Shown one piece after another: positions 1 through 8,528 of a DNA stretch of 64,000 bases. The DNA comes from Isosphaera sp. (GTDB lineage Bacteria > Planctomycetota > Planctomycetia > Gemmatales > Gemmataceae): the NCBI GenBank assembly GCA_013822345.1, contig PNKH01000021.1, positions 1-64,000 of the forward strand. Direction: 5' to 3'. The notes under the pieces are model-generated. The model did no database searches. It had not been told where the DNA came from and was given only the letters and a program-made list of their open reading frames with translations. The translations under genes were made by a program, and so were the position numbers. How positions within the stretch are numbered: position 1 is the first letter of the stretch; the number at the start of each line of letters is the position of its first letter.

Positions 1-1869
1 GCCCTGATGGTCCCGAAGGTCCGGCACTGGGAGAAGCTGTTCCTCGACCTGTCCGACGCCGACCTGCTGGCCAAGAGCATGGAGCTGCGCGGCAGGGCCC
101 GCGGCAAGTACGACCTCGACACCCTCCTGCCGGAGGCGTTCGGGCTGGTCAGCGTGGCGATCCAGAGGACCCTCGGGATCCGCCCGTTCGACGTGCAGCT
201 GGCCGGCGGGGCGGTGATCCACTTCGGCGGGCTGTGCGAGCTGGCGACCGGGGAGGGGAAGACGGTCACCGCGTCCCTGCCGGTGTACCTGAACGCCCTG
301 GTCGGCAAGGGCGTCCACGTCACCACCGTGAACGACTACCTGGCGAAGCGGGACGCGGACGACATCGGCCCGGTGTACCGCAAGCTCGGGCTGACGGTGG
401 CGTGCCTCGCCCAGAAGATGGAGGACCAGCTGCGGGCGTCCGCGTACCAGCAGGACGTGACCTACGGGACGGCGGCCGAGTTCGGGTTCGACTTCCTCCG
501 GGACCGGCTGAAGGTCCGCGGCGGGCAGGCCCAGACGGCCCCGTTCTGGGCCCCGTGGCTGCCCGGGGCGGGGGCCGGCAAGCTCGACCCGCGGGTCCAG
601 CGGGAGCTGCACTTCGCGGTCGTCGACGAGGCCGACAGCATCTTCATCGACGAGGCCAAGACCCCGCTCATCATCGCCAACCCGACCCGGCTGGCCGAGC
701 CGGACGAGCGGGTGGTGTACGAGTGGGCGGACCGGGTCGCCCGCGGGCTGAAGCAGGGCGAGCACTTCACCCTGGACGTGAAGAAGGACAAGCTCGAGCT
801 GACCGACGCCGGGCGCGGGGTGGTGCGGTACTCCGACCCGCCGGCCGGGAAGCACTCGAAGGCGATGGACAAGCTGCTGGAGGCGGTCGAGCGCGGGCTG
901 CAGGCCCACTACCGGTTCGTCCGCGACTGGCAGTACATGGTGACGAAGGAGAACAAGATCGTCATCATCGAGGAGGGGACCGGCCGGCCGATGCCGGACC
1001 GGCACTGGCGGGACGGGCTGCACCAGGCGGTCGAGGCGAAGGAGAAGGTGCCGATCAACATGCCGAGCGAGCACGCCGCCCAGATCACCTTCCAGAACTT
1101 CTACCGGCTGTACACCAAGCTCGGCGGGATGAGCGGGACCCTGCTGCCGAACTTCTGGGAGCTGCGGAAGGTGTACCGGCTGTGGACCACCCACGTCCCG
1201 ACCAACCGCCCGTGCCTGCGGGTGATGCTGCCGGACGAGGTGTACCCGACCGAGGACGCCAAGTTCGACGCGGTGGTGAAGAAGACGCGGGAGATGCTGG
1301 CGGCCGGCCGGCCGGTGCTGATCGGGACGCGGACGGTGGACTCGTCGAAGAAGCTGTCGAACAAGCTGACCGCGGCCGGGGTGCGGCACCAGGTGCTGAA
1401 CGCCGAGCAGACGGCGAACGAGGCCGAGATCGTGTCCCGGGCGGGGCAGCCGGGGGCGGTGACGGTGGCGACGAACATGGCCGGGCGGGGGACGGACATC
1501 AAGCTCGGGCCGGGGGTGGCGGAGGCCGGCGGGCTGCACGTGATCGGGACGGAGCGGCACGAGGCGGCGCGGGTCGACCGGCAGCTGGTCGGGCGGGCCG
1601 GGCGGCAGGGCGACCCGGGGAGCGCGCAGTTCATGCTCGCCCTGGACGACCAGTTGCTGGAGGGGCTGGGGACGACGCGGCGGGACGAGCTGCGGGAGTA
1701 CGGGAAGCGCGGCGGGGACCGGAACTGGACGGCGCACGCCCCGCTGTTCGGGTTGGCCCAGCGGCGGGTGGAGCGGCGGCACTACCGCCAGCGGCTCGAC
1801 CTGAAGAACTACGACAAGCAGCGGCAGGAGATGCTCAAGGACATCGGCGCGGACCCGTACGTCGACTGA
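1..1869 (+). CDS. secA: SecA-like preprotein translocase ATPase, 5' partial and C-terminally short
   Basis: SecA-family motor that would drive export through SecYEG. The frame is open to the first base of the window; an ATG lies at 7, but SecA normally has some 20 more residues before this point, so the start is probably upstream. Counting from the ATG, the Walker A TGEGKT is at residues 81-86, NDYLAKRD follows near 109, the Walker B DEAD is at 207-210 (most SecA have DEVD), and the second RecA fold carries NMAGRGTDIKLGPG and GRAGRQGDPGS. The preprotein cross-linking region sits between them. The protein stops about 65 residues after GRAGRQG, in what looks like the start of the helical scaffold, so helical wing and C-terminal zinc tail are absent. 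The stop is followed at once by a palindrome. It may be an accessory SecA2-like paralogue or a truncated gene. Confidence 0.88.
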   Translation, partial: ALMVPKVRHWEKLFLDLSDADLLAKSMELRGRARGKYDLDTLLPEAFGLVSVAIQRTLGIRPFDVQLAGGAVIHFGGLCELATGEGKTVTASLPVYLNALVGKGVHVTTVNDYLAKRDADDIGPVYRKLGLTVACLAQKMEDQLRASAYQQDVTYGTAAEFGFDFLRDRLKVRGGQAQTAPFWAPWLPGAGAGKLDPRVQRELHFAVVDEADSIFIDEAKTPLIIANPTRLAEPDERVVYEWADRVARGLKQGEHFTLDVKKDKLELTDAGRGVVRYSDPPAGKHSKAMDKLLEAVERGLQAHYRFVRDWQYMVTKENKIVIIEEGTGRPMPDRHWRDGLHQAVEAKEKVPINMPSEHAAQITFQNFYRLYTKLGGMSGTLLPNFWELRKVYRLWTTHVPTNRPCLRVMLPDEVYPTEDAKFDAVVKKTREMLAAGRPVLIGTRTVDSSKKLSNKLTAAGVRHQVLNAEQTANEAEIVSRAGQPGAVTVATNMAGRGTDIKLGPGVAEAGGLHVIGTERHEAARVDRQLVGRAGRQGDPGSAQFMLALDDQLLEGLGTTRRDELREYGKRGGDRNWTAHAPLFGLAQRRVERRHYRQRLDLKNYDKQRQEMLKDIGADPYVD

Positions 1870-1880
1870 CGAGCGGTTCC

Positions 1881-1958
1881 GGGAGGGCGAGGCTCCCGCC
1901 GAGCCGCAGCTACTGGTCCGGCCCGCGTCGCCCGGCTCGGCAGGAGCCTCGCCCTCCC
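1881..1958. repeat. Palindromic repeat, family A
   Basis: Inverted repeat with 25-bp arms (1881-1905 and 1934-1958, one mismatch) around a 28-nt centre. Arms begin GGGAGGGCGAGGCTCC. The same arm recurs at 31650-31709 and 50468-50551. It fills the gap between the secA-like gene and the next start codon. Confidence 0.9.
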
Positions 1959-3371
1959 ATGCTCCCAGCTTCCGGACCCGCTTCGCCGCCGCAGGCCCGG
2001 CTCGCCGTGCCCCTCGGCCTCGCCGGGATGCTCTTCCTGCTCCTCGTCCGGCCCGTCTACGACGTCGACATCTTCTGGCAGTTGAAGCTCGGCGAGCTGA
2101 TCCTGGCGACCGGCGGGCCGGTCGCGGCGGAGCCGTTCGCGGCGGCGCACCTCGGCGAGCCGCTGCCGCCGCTGGCGTGGCTCGGCCAGGCGGCGTACGC
2201 CCAGGCCCGACTGCTCGGCGGGTGGACCGCGGTCCGCGTGTTCGACGCGGTGGTGTGGGTCGGCGGGTTCTGGGCCGTCGCCGCGGCGTGCCGGCGGACG
2301 TGGGCGCCGCCGCTGGCGGCGCTGGTGGCGGTCGGCGTCGGGTTCATGGCCGCGATGCCGTGCGCGAGCCTCCGCCCGCAGAGCTTCGCCGCCCTCGGGT
2401 TCGGCCTGCTCCTGGCGCTGGTCCGCCTCAACCTCTCGCCGACGCGGATACTCCTGTTCGCCGCCCCGCTGCTGGTGCTGTGGCAGAACCTCCACCCGTC
2501 GGTGACGGTGGCGGCGGTGGCGGTCGGGTCGGCGGCCGCGGTCGGGTGGGTGCGGTGGGCGGCGGGGTTCCGGTCGCGGCCGTGGGCGCTCACCGGGCTG
2601 ACCGCCGTCGTCGCGGCGGCGGTCTGCGCGACCCCGGCCGGGTGGCCGGTGCTGGCCGTGTCGGCCGATAACGCGCGGATGAGCCTGGCCCTCGGGGTGA
2701 ACGAGTGGCGGCCGCCGTGGGTGGCGGGGAACCGGTCGGCCGGGCTGACGTTCGCGGCGGCGGCGGTCGTGTCGGCGTGGCTGCTGGTGCGGAACCGGCG
2801 GCGGATCGACTGGGAGGAGTTGGCCCCGGCGGCGGCGCTGTTCGTGCTGACGCTGACGGCCCACCGGTTCGCGCTGTTCTTCGGCCTCGCGGTGGTGCCG
2901 CCGCTCGCCCGGGTGCTGACCGCCCGCCCGGTGGTCACCGGTGGTCCGTACCGGCCCGGCACCTGGCTCGTCGTCCTCCTCGCGGTCCCGGCGGCGCTGC
3001 TCGTCCGGCCGACGCACTTCCACGAGTCGCTGCCGCTGGCGGGGGTGGCCAGGCTCAAGGAGACCGGTATCGGCGGGACGGTGTACTGCCACTACGCGTG
3101 GGGCGGCCCGCTGATCGACGCGGGGCACCCCGACTGGGCGGTGGCGTTCGACGGGCGGTACTACCGGTACACGGCGGACGAGTGGGGGCGGTACGCGGCG
3201 GGGGTGCGAGGTGAGTTCGGGGTCGCGGAGCTGGACCGGGTGTACCGGCCGGCGGCGTACTTCCTGCGGCCGGGGTTGGACGACGTGCTGATCGCGGCGC
3301 TGAGGGCGGACGGGGGTTGGCGGGAGGTGTACGCGGACCGGGTGTGCGCCGCGTTCGTGCGGTCACGGTAG
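1959..3371 (+). CDS. Polytopic membrane protein, function unknown
   Basis: 470 residues. The start is the ATG directly after the family A repeat; upstream the same frame is only a shadow of the secA gene. About nine to eleven hydrophobic segments run from residue 16 to about 355 (first one roughly PLGLAGMLFLLLV), followed by a soluble tail of about 100 residues rich in Tyr and Gly. The overall plan, many helices plus an extracytoplasmic tail, resembles planctomycete proteins of the glycosyltransferase-C-like type, but I see no diagnostic acidic loop motif I can name. The stop overlaps the convergent Uma2 gene by 9 nt. Function not assigned. Confidence 0.8.
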   Translation: MLPASGPASPPQARLAVPLGLAGMLFLLLVRPVYDVDIFWQLKLGELILATGGPVAAEPFAAAHLGEPLPPLAWLGQAAYAQARLLGGWTAVRVFDAVVWVGGFWAVAAACRRTWAPPLAALVAVGVGFMAAMPCASLRPQSFAALGFGLLLALVRLNLSPTRILLFAAPLLVLWQNLHPSVTVAAVAVGSAAAVGWVRWAAGFRSRPWALTGLTAVVAAAVCATPAGWPVLAVSADNARMSLALGVNEWRPPWVAGNRSAGLTFAAAAVVSAWLLVRNRRRIDWEELAPAAALFVLTLTAHRFALFFGLAVVPPLARVLTARPVVTGGPYRPGTWLVVLLAVPAALLVRPTHFHESLPLAGVARLKETGIGGTVYCHYAWGGPLIDAGHPDWAVAFDGRYYRYTADEWGRYAAGVRGEFGVAELDRVYRPAAYFLRPGLDDVLIAALRADGGWREVYADRVCAAFVRSR

Positions 3372-3956
3372 CAGGTCGGCGACGGCCACCGCGTTCGCCG
3401 GGGCTGCGAGCGGGGCCGCCGACCCGCCGCGGCCGAGGACGGCCTGGCGGAAGTAGGAGTGGCCGTGCGGCTGGCCCGGGTCGGGGCGGGGGTCGCGGAA
3501 GACGACGAGCCGGTCGTGGACGAGGTCGATCACCCAGTAGTCGGCGATCCCGCCGGCCGCGTACAGGTTCGCCCTGTCACCGGTGTCGTAGGCGAGGGTC
3601 GAGTCGGACACCTCGACGACGAGTTCGGCCGTGGTCGGCTGGACGGCCGCGAACGTCCGCGGGTCGCCCCGGACGACGGCCAGGTCCGGGACCGGGTCGG
3701 TCGTCTGGCCGGGTTCGAGTGCCATCTGCACCCGCACCACGAACCCGGGGTGGAAGATCGACTTGAGGAGGTAGTCGGCGAGGGTGAGGGCGGTGGTGTG
3801 GGGCGGGTTCGGGGCCGGCATCTCGAGCAGTTCCCCGTCCACGAGAATGACGTTCCGGCCCTCGAACACGCCGGCGTCGCACACGTCGTGGAAGTCGTCG
3901 CAGGTCCACCGCACCCGCGGCGGGGTGGGGGCACCCGGGGCCGTCGCCGTCGCCAT
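3363..3956 (-). CDS. Uma2 family (DUF820) restriction-endonuclease-fold protein
   Basis: 197 residues. Uma2 proteins have a PD-(D/E)xK-like nuclease fold and are strongly expanded in planctomycetes and cyanobacteria; their role is not known. The family core is visible: VDGELLEMP near 38, PDLAVVRG near 94, then AELVVEVSDSTLAYD (the E-V-E hallmark) and YWVIDLVHDRLVVFRDP. First of two adjacent Uma2 genes on this strand, 12 nt after the other, so probably co-transcribed. ATG start; it overlaps the convergent membrane-protein gene by 9 nt. Confidence 0.9.
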   Translation of the reverse strand: MATATAPGAPTPPRVRWTCDDFHDVCDAGVFEGRNVILVDGELLEMPAPNPPHTTALTLADYLLKSIFHPGFVVRVQMALEPGQTTDPVPDLAVVRGDPRTFAAVQPTTAELVVEVSDSTLAYDTGDRANLYAAGGIADYWVIDLVHDRLVVFRDPRPDPGQPHGHSYFRQAVLGRGGSAAPLAAPANAVAVADLLP

Positions 3957-3968
3957 GCGCGTTCCTCG

Positions 3969-4649
3969 TTACCGCCGCTCGGCCCGGGCGAACACCTCGG
4001 CGAGCGACAGGGTGAACCCGGGCAGCAGGTCGCCGCCGTCGAGGGTGCCGTCGGCCGGCACCGGGGCGACCTGGTTCGGCCCGGTGAACACGTTCGCGGA
4101 CCGGGACTCCGGGTCGATCTCCCACACCAACTTCACCCCGGCCCGGAAGTACTCGTCCCGCTTCCGGGCCATCTCCCGCGGCGTGTCCGACGCGCTCAGC
4201 ACCTCGACCACCAGGTCCGGGACGACCGCCGGCACCTTGTCGGACCGCGGCGGCGGCTTGCCGCCCGGGAGGCTCTTCCACGACAGGAACGACACGTCCG
4301 GGGCGCGGCCGAGCCCGGGCAGGATCTTCATCACCCCGTCCGGGCCGAGGAACATCCCCAGGTCGCGGGTCGAGGCGAACATGTACAGCTCACCCATGAT
4401 GATGAAGTTGACCCAGGACTCCCGCTGCCCCATGTGCTTCTCCACCAGGGTGTTCTCGACCCACTCACAGACCGGCCCGCGGCGCTCCTCGTTCACCCGC
4501 ACGAGGTCTTCGAACGTCGCCGTTCCCGGAAACGGGTGCATCCGCACCCGGTCGGGCGGGATGTCGCCGAGGCGGTGGAGCAGGTCCGCGACCGTCTCCG
4601 GTCGGGCCGGCGGGGCGGACGGGGCGGGCAGTTCGGTCGCGGTCGTCAT
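3969..4649 (-). CDS. Uma2 family (DUF820) restriction-endonuclease-fold protein
   Basis: 226 residues from ATG at 4649. The frame stays open to 4901, but the extra residues are unlike Uma2 and belong to a degraded upstream gene, so I start at MTTATELPAP. Core motifs: APDVSFLSWKSL, PDLVVEVLSASDTPREMARK (catalytic-type E-V-E and a following basic helix), VKLVWEIDPESRSANVF, and a C-terminal GGDLLPGFTLSLAEVF that is typical of the family. Lies directly upstream of the second Uma2 gene on the same strand. Confidence 0.9.
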   Translation of the reverse strand: MTTATELPAPSAPPARPETVADLLHRLGDIPPDRVRMHPFPGTATFEDLVRVNEERRGPVCEWVENTLVEKHMGQRESWVNFIIMGELYMFASTRDLGMFLGPDGVMKILPGLGRAPDVSFLSWKSLPGGKPPPRSDKVPAVVPDLVVEVLSASDTPREMARKRDEYFRAGVKLVWEIDPESRSANVFTGPNQVAPVPADGTLDGGDLLPGFTLSLAEVFARAERR

Positions 4650-4702
4650 CGGCGTACCTCCGGACGGATTATCCCGTACCCCGACCCCCGCCGCAACGGC
4701 GG

Positions 4703-4901
4703 TCACGCCTTGCCGAGGACCGGGTCGACCACCCAGCAGCCGCGGACGTGCGTCCCGTACGGGTCCGGCAGTGGCCGAGCAGTTGCTCGGCCTCGCACCC
4801 GGCGTCCTGCAGCGCGCCGGACGGGACCGGCATCGCGGCGAAGCCCCGCCGGTCGGTCGTACACCCCGGTCGATCACCGCGAACCACTTCTCTTCCGTCA
4901 T
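4703..4901 (-). pseudogene. Collapsed remnant of a planctomycete family protein
   Basis: The strand reads MTEEKWFAVIDRG at 4901, then after one frame change ALQDAGCEAEQLLGHCR (about 4825-4770), then after another shift GTHVRGCWVVDPVLGKA and a stop at 4703-4705. These pieces match, from memory, the first and last parts of a common Gemmata family that starts MTEAEWLACTDP and ends LEDAGC...HCR...HVRGCWVVDLLLGK. The middle of the gene is missing and the remaining pieces are in different frames, so this is an internally deleted, frameshifted relic. The family match is from memory; the frame breaks are seen in the sequence. Confidence 0.6.
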
Positions 4902-4979
4902 CGTCCGTCCCCCGCAGGGGGCGAACGCATCTGCGATGCGTCGCTAACCGGGGTGTCGTCCCCGCTCTAAAATGCTCCC

Positions 4980-6086
4980 ATGACGAACGCGACCGCCGAC
5001 CTCCCGCCCCCGCCGACCCGGTACCGCGACCCCCTCCACGTCGGGGCCGTCCGCCTCCCGTCCCGGTTCAACCTCGCCCCCCTCGCCGGGTACACCAACC
5101 TGCCGTTCCGCCTGACCGTCCGCGAGCTCGGCGGGGTCGGCCTCTGCACCACCGACCTGGTCAACGCCCGGGCCATCCTCGAGGGCATCCGCAAGACGAT
5201 GGACCTGCTCGCCACCGACCCGGCCGAGCGGCCCCTGTTCGTCCAGATCTTCGGGAGCAAGGCGGCCGAAATGGCCGGGGCCGCCCGGTGGCTCGTCGAC
5301 CGCGGCCTCGCCGACGGGATCGACATCAACATGGGGTGCCCGGTCCGGAAGGTGGTGGCGACCGGCGGCGGGTCGTCGCTCCTGTGCGACACCACCGGGG
5401 CGACGGTCGACCTGGTGCGGAAGGTGGTCGAGGCGGTGCCGGTCCCGGTGACGGTGAAGATGCGGCTCGGGTGGGACGACGACCAGCTCACCGCCCCGCA
5501 CTTCGCCCGGGAGTTCGAGAAGGTCGGGGCCGCGGCGGTCACCATCCACGGGCGGACCCGCGAGCAGGGGTTCGGCGGCGGGGTGAGCCACGACGGCATC
5601 CGCCGGGTGGTCGAGGCGGTGGAGAAGATCCCGGTGTTCGGCAACGGGGACGTGCGGTCGGTCGCCGACGCCGCACGGATGATCGACGAGACCGGGTGCC
5701 ACGGGATCGCGGTCGGCCGCGGGGCCCTGGCCGACCCGTGGGTGTTCCGGCAGTTCGACAACTGGGTGAGGACCGGCGACCCCGGGCCGCGCGGCACCTA
5801 CGCCGAGCGGATCGGGTTCATGCGGCTGCACCTGCGGCGGCTGGTGGCGTGGCGCGGCGGGGAGAAGTACGGGTGCGTCCAGTTCCGGAAGGTGGCGACG
5901 TGGTACACCAAGGCGCTGCGGCTGCCGAAGGCGGTGCAGCAGCGGCTGGTGATGCTGAGCGACCTGGCCGAGTTCGAGGACGTGATCGGCCCGTTCGCGG
6001 AGTCCGGGCCGCCGCCCGGGTGGGGCGAGTGGGACGCCCAGCAGGCCCACGTCCCGGTCCCGGCCGGCCCGGTCGCCCACTGGTGA
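4980..6086 (+). CDS. dus: tRNA-dihydrouridine synthase (DusB-like)
   Basis: 368 residues. FMN enzyme that reduces uridines in the tRNA D-loop. The N-terminal TIM barrel shows LAPLAGYTNLPFR (flavin binding), DINMGCPVRKV with the catalytic Cys, VTVKMRLGWDD, AAAVTIHGRTREQGF, and PVFGNGDVRS followed by GIAVGRGALADPWVF (phosphate binding). A short helical C-terminal domain follows. ATG start after an intergenic region with the remnant gene. It ends just before a long perfect hairpin likely to act as its terminator. Confidence 0.95.
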   Translation: MTNATADLPPPPTRYRDPLHVGAVRLPSRFNLAPLAGYTNLPFRLTVRELGGVGLCTTDLVNARAILEGIRKTMDLLATDPAERPLFVQIFGSKAAEMAGAARWLVDRGLADGIDINMGCPVRKVVATGGGSSLLCDTTGATVDLVRKVVEAVPVPVTVKMRLGWDDDQLTAPHFAREFEKVGAAAVTIHGRTREQGFGGGVSHDGIRRVVEAVEKIPVFGNGDVRSVADAARMIDETGCHGIAVGRGALADPWVFRQFDNWVRTGDPGPRGTYAERIGFMRLHLRRLVAWRGGEKYGCVQFRKVATWYTKALRLPKAVQQRLVMLSDLAEFEDVIGPFAESGPPPGWGEWDAQQAHVPVPAGPVAHW

Positions 6087-6092
6087 GGAAGA

Positions 6093-6176
6093 GAAGGGGT
6101 GAAAGGGTGAAAGGGTGAAGGGGTGACAAGACCACCCTGTTGTCACCCCTTCACCCTTTCACCCTTTCACCCCTTC
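6093..6176. repeat. GGGTGAA microrepeat hairpin, family E
   Basis: Perfect 37-bp inverted repeat, 6093-6129 and 6140-6176, with a 10-nt loop. Each arm is itself a tandem array of 7-8-bp units GGGGTGAA / GGGTGAA. Copies or half copies occur at 16033-16118, 16857-16899 (inside a gene) and 57533-57571. It probably acts as a terminator hairpin for dus. Confidence 0.9.
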
Positions 6177-6232
6177 ATCGGCGACTCGATCCGGCTACGA
6201 TGACCCCGGCAACCTTCCCAGCGAGAACCCCC

Positions 6233-7294
6233 ATGACCCCGCTCCAGTCGCTGGTCGCGTCCGGCACGAAGTTGTGGCTCGACTCGGTCGACCCCGACCT
6301 GATCAAGCTGAACCGGAGCCAGGGGGCGACCGGGGCCACCTCCAACCCGATCATCATCGCCGGGCTCCTCAAGACCGGCCGGTTCGACGCCGACATGAAG
6401 ACGTTCTTCGCCCAGGGGAAGGACGACGAGGCGGTCGCCTGGGCGATGACCGACCGGCTCGTGAAGCAGGCCCAGGACGTGTTCGCCGACGTCTGGGCCG
6501 ACACCCGCGGGGACGACGGGTGGGTCAGCTTCGAGCTCGACCCGCTGCTCGAGGACAAGGACCAGCCGCGGGACGCCGCCGGGCGGACGGCCGAGTACGT
6601 CCGGCTCGGCAAGGAGTGGGCGGCCGGGCACAAGAACCGGATGATCAAGGTCCCGGCGACGCCCGGCGGGCTCGGGGCGATCGAGGACCTGGTGGCCGCC
6701 GGGGTGTGCCCGAACATCACCCTGATCTTCAGCGAGCGGCAGTACCTGCTGGCCCGGGACGCGGTCTGGCGCGGGGTCCAGCGGCGGGCCGACAAGGAGA
6801 ACGTGAAGAGCGTCTACAGCATCTTCGTCAGCCGGGTGGACGTGTACACCGAGAAGCACGTCCCGGCCCTGTCGGCGGCGGCCCAGGGCGAGGTCGGCAT
6901 CGTCAACGCCAAGCGGATCTGGAAGCTGAACCGGGACTTCTGGGCGGGCAAGGGGCTGGCGCGGAAGCAGGAGATGATCTTCGCCAGCACCGGGGCGAAG
7001 AAGCGGCTGGACGGGAGCATGCCGGACGCCTGGAAGTACGTCGAGGCGTTCGCCGGGAGCGACATCGAGACGAACCCACCGGAGACGAACGCGGCGGTCC
7101 AGGCCAGCGGGCGGACGTTCACCCGGCGGGTGGACCAGCTGCCGCCGGCCGACGTGCTCGCCGACATCGACGCCAAGGTGGACAACGCGAAGATGGAGGA
7201 GGTGCTGATGCGGGAGGGCCTGGCCGCGTTCGCCGACCCGCACAAGGCGCTGATCAAGTTGATCGGGGAGAAGCGGGCCGCCCTGAAGTCGTGA
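6233..7294 (+). CDS. tal: Transaldolase family protein
   Basis: 353 residues. Transfers a three-carbon dihydroxyacetone unit between sugar phosphates in the non-oxidative pentose phosphate pathway. Evidence: [12 protein letters not shown] at the N-terminus, [13 protein letters not shown], the Schiff-base Lys in [12 protein letters not shown] (about 133), [14 protein letters not shown], and [17 protein letters not shown]. Long for the small transaldolases and nearer the TalB/TalC-like length. I start at ATG 6233 because TACGAT at 6196-6201 looks like a -10 box; an in-frame ATG at 6200 would add 11 residues and the track frame runs back into the hairpin. Confidence 0.9.
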   Translation: MTPLQSLVASGTKLWLDSVDPDLIKLNRSQGATGATSNPIIIAGLLKTGRFDADMKTFFAQGKDDEAVAWAMTDRLVKQAQDVFADVWADTRGDDGWVSFELDPLLEDKDQPRDAAGRTAEYVRLGKEWAAGHKNRMIKVPATPGGLGAIEDLVAAGVCPNITLIFSERQYLLARDAVWRGVQRRADKENVKSVYSIFVSRVDVYTEKHVPALSAAAQGEVGIVNAKRIWKLNRDFWAGKGLARKQEMIFASTGAKKRLDGSMPDAWKYVEAFAGSDIETNPPETNAAVQASGRTFTRRVDQLPPADVLADIDAKVDNAKMEEVLMREGLAAFADPHKALIKLIGEKRAALKS

Positions 7295-7314
7295 CCCCGC
7301 GGCGGCCCGCCCGG

Positions 7315-7581
7315 TCACCCCGGCGGGCCGTTCGCCGCCGGGGCGGCCGGTGGCGGGCCGAGGTGGTCGATCTTCAGGATCTGCACCAGTGAGACGTGGA
7401 CCACGACCTCGGCCGCGGCCCCGCCGGTGCCGGGGCTCGGCACCCCGATGGTCGCCATCCCGAGGGTCGGGACGATCATGTCCGGGTGCCGGATCTCGTA
7501 CCGCTCCCCGCTGGTCAGGATCACCACGAACGGGCGGAACGGGTTCGCCCGGGTGAACGACAGGATGTCTTCGCGCCGCAC
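7315..7581 (-). CDS. Small conserved planctomycete protein, unknown function
   Basis: 88 residues from a GTG at 7581, preceded by GAGGAGG at a good distance. Sequence VRREDILSFTRANPFRPF then VILTSGERYEIRHPDMI and a C-terminal Pro/Ala tail. I recall many short planctomycete proteins with the same PFRPF-x-L-x-SG-x-YEIRHP layout but no assigned function. Last gene of the sucC operon, 11 nt after the lipoprotein gene. Confidence 0.7.
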   Translation of the reverse strand: MRREDILSFTRANPFRPFVVILTSGERYEIRHPDMIVPTLGMATIGVPSPGTGGAAAEVVVHVSLVQILKIDHLGPPPAAPAANGPPG

Positions 7582-7592
7582 GGCTCGCCTCC

Positions 7593-8504
7593 TCACTGCG
7601 GGGTGATGCCGTCCACTATCCACTGGCCGGGGGCGGCCCCCTTCACCAGCTTCATCAGGTACGCGGCCTTCGCCCCGCCGGCCCGGGCCACCTCCACCCG
7701 GAAGGCCGCGTCCCTGGCCGGGGTCACGGCCGCCGCCTCCGCCTTCCCGCCGATCTCGTCCAGCTTCCACCCCAGCTTCGGCGGGCTGTACCCGAGCGCC
7801 TTGTCCCCCTCCAGCGGCGGGGCCAGCTGCGCCCGTAGCGCCGGGGTCAGCCCGGCCGCGACCGCCGCCACCCGCTCGTCCCGCCCCATCACGTCCTTGT
7901 CGCACACCGCGGCGGCGACGGCCGACGCCGCGAACTGCTGCAGGACCGCGTCCGGGGCGGTCCCGGGGTCCGGGCCGGTCGGGACGACGGACGACAGGGA
8001 CAGCCAGTCCGCCTTCCACGCCCCGCCCTCGCCCACCATCCGCAGGGCGTACCCGCCGGACTTCCCGACCAGCGCCCCGCGGAACAGGGCCACGTCCCCG
8101 ACCCGGGTGGCGGTCAGCGGCGGCCCGAACCCGACCCCCCGCCCGACCCCGCGGAGCCACCCCGCGGCCGCCGCCGGGCTGTACCCCTTTTCCTTGTCGG
8201 CGGCCGACACCGCCGGCTGCCCGACCGCCCGGGCGAACCCGGCCGACAGCCGGTCGGCCCCGGCCGTCTCGCCCGCGACCGCCTGCAGGAAGTCGACCGC
8301 CTCCTTCCCGACCCCGGTCGTGACGTCGACCTTCGGGTCGACCTTCGGCGGGGTGCCGGGGTCGGCCTTCGGGTCGGTGACGAGCGGCCGCGGGTCGTCC
8401 TTCTTGCCGCCCTTGTCGTCGGGCTTGGGCTTGTCGCCGCACCCGGCCAGGGCGAGGGCCAGGCCGGCGGCGAGGGCGGCGGGCCGGAGCGCGTGCGGGG
8501 TCAT
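7593..8504 (-). CDS. Putative lipoprotein, unknown function
   Basis: 303 residues. Signal peptide of about 21 residues ending in a lipobox (LALALAGCGD), so Cys22 is probably lipidated. A Lys/Asp/Pro-rich spacer follows to about residue 60. The rest shows two related halves: each has a GYSP motif (near 106 and 244) and a following stretch that reads like an NTF2/DUF-type beta-rich fold, then a C-terminal APGQWIVDGITPQ. No enzyme motif seen. Third gene of the minus-strand operon. Confidence 0.75.
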   Translation of the reverse strand: MTPHALRPAALAAGLALALAGCGDKPKPDDKGGKKDDPRPLVTDPKADPGTPPKVDPKVDVTTGVGKEAVDFLQAVAGETAGADRLSAGFARAVGQPAVSAADKEKGYSPAAAAGWLRGVGRGVGFGPPLTATRVGDVALFRGALVGKSGGYALRMVGEGGAWKADWLSLSSVVPTGPDPGTAPDAVLQQFAASAVAAAVCDKDVMGRDERVAAVAAGLTPALRAQLAPPLEGDKALGYSPPKLGWKLDEIGGKAEAAAVTPARDAAFRVEVARAGGAKAAYLMKLVKGAAPGQWIVDGITPQ

Positions 8505-8528
8505 CGGGGTTCCTTTCCGTGGGGCGGG

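Noticed and set aside
234-1958. Open frame over the SecA gene
   Set aside because: Arg/Gly/Pro-rich shadow; real gene in that frame starts only at 1959.
3363-4649. Uma2 pair as a restriction system
   Set aside because: No methylase or specificity gene near; the family is widespread without such links.
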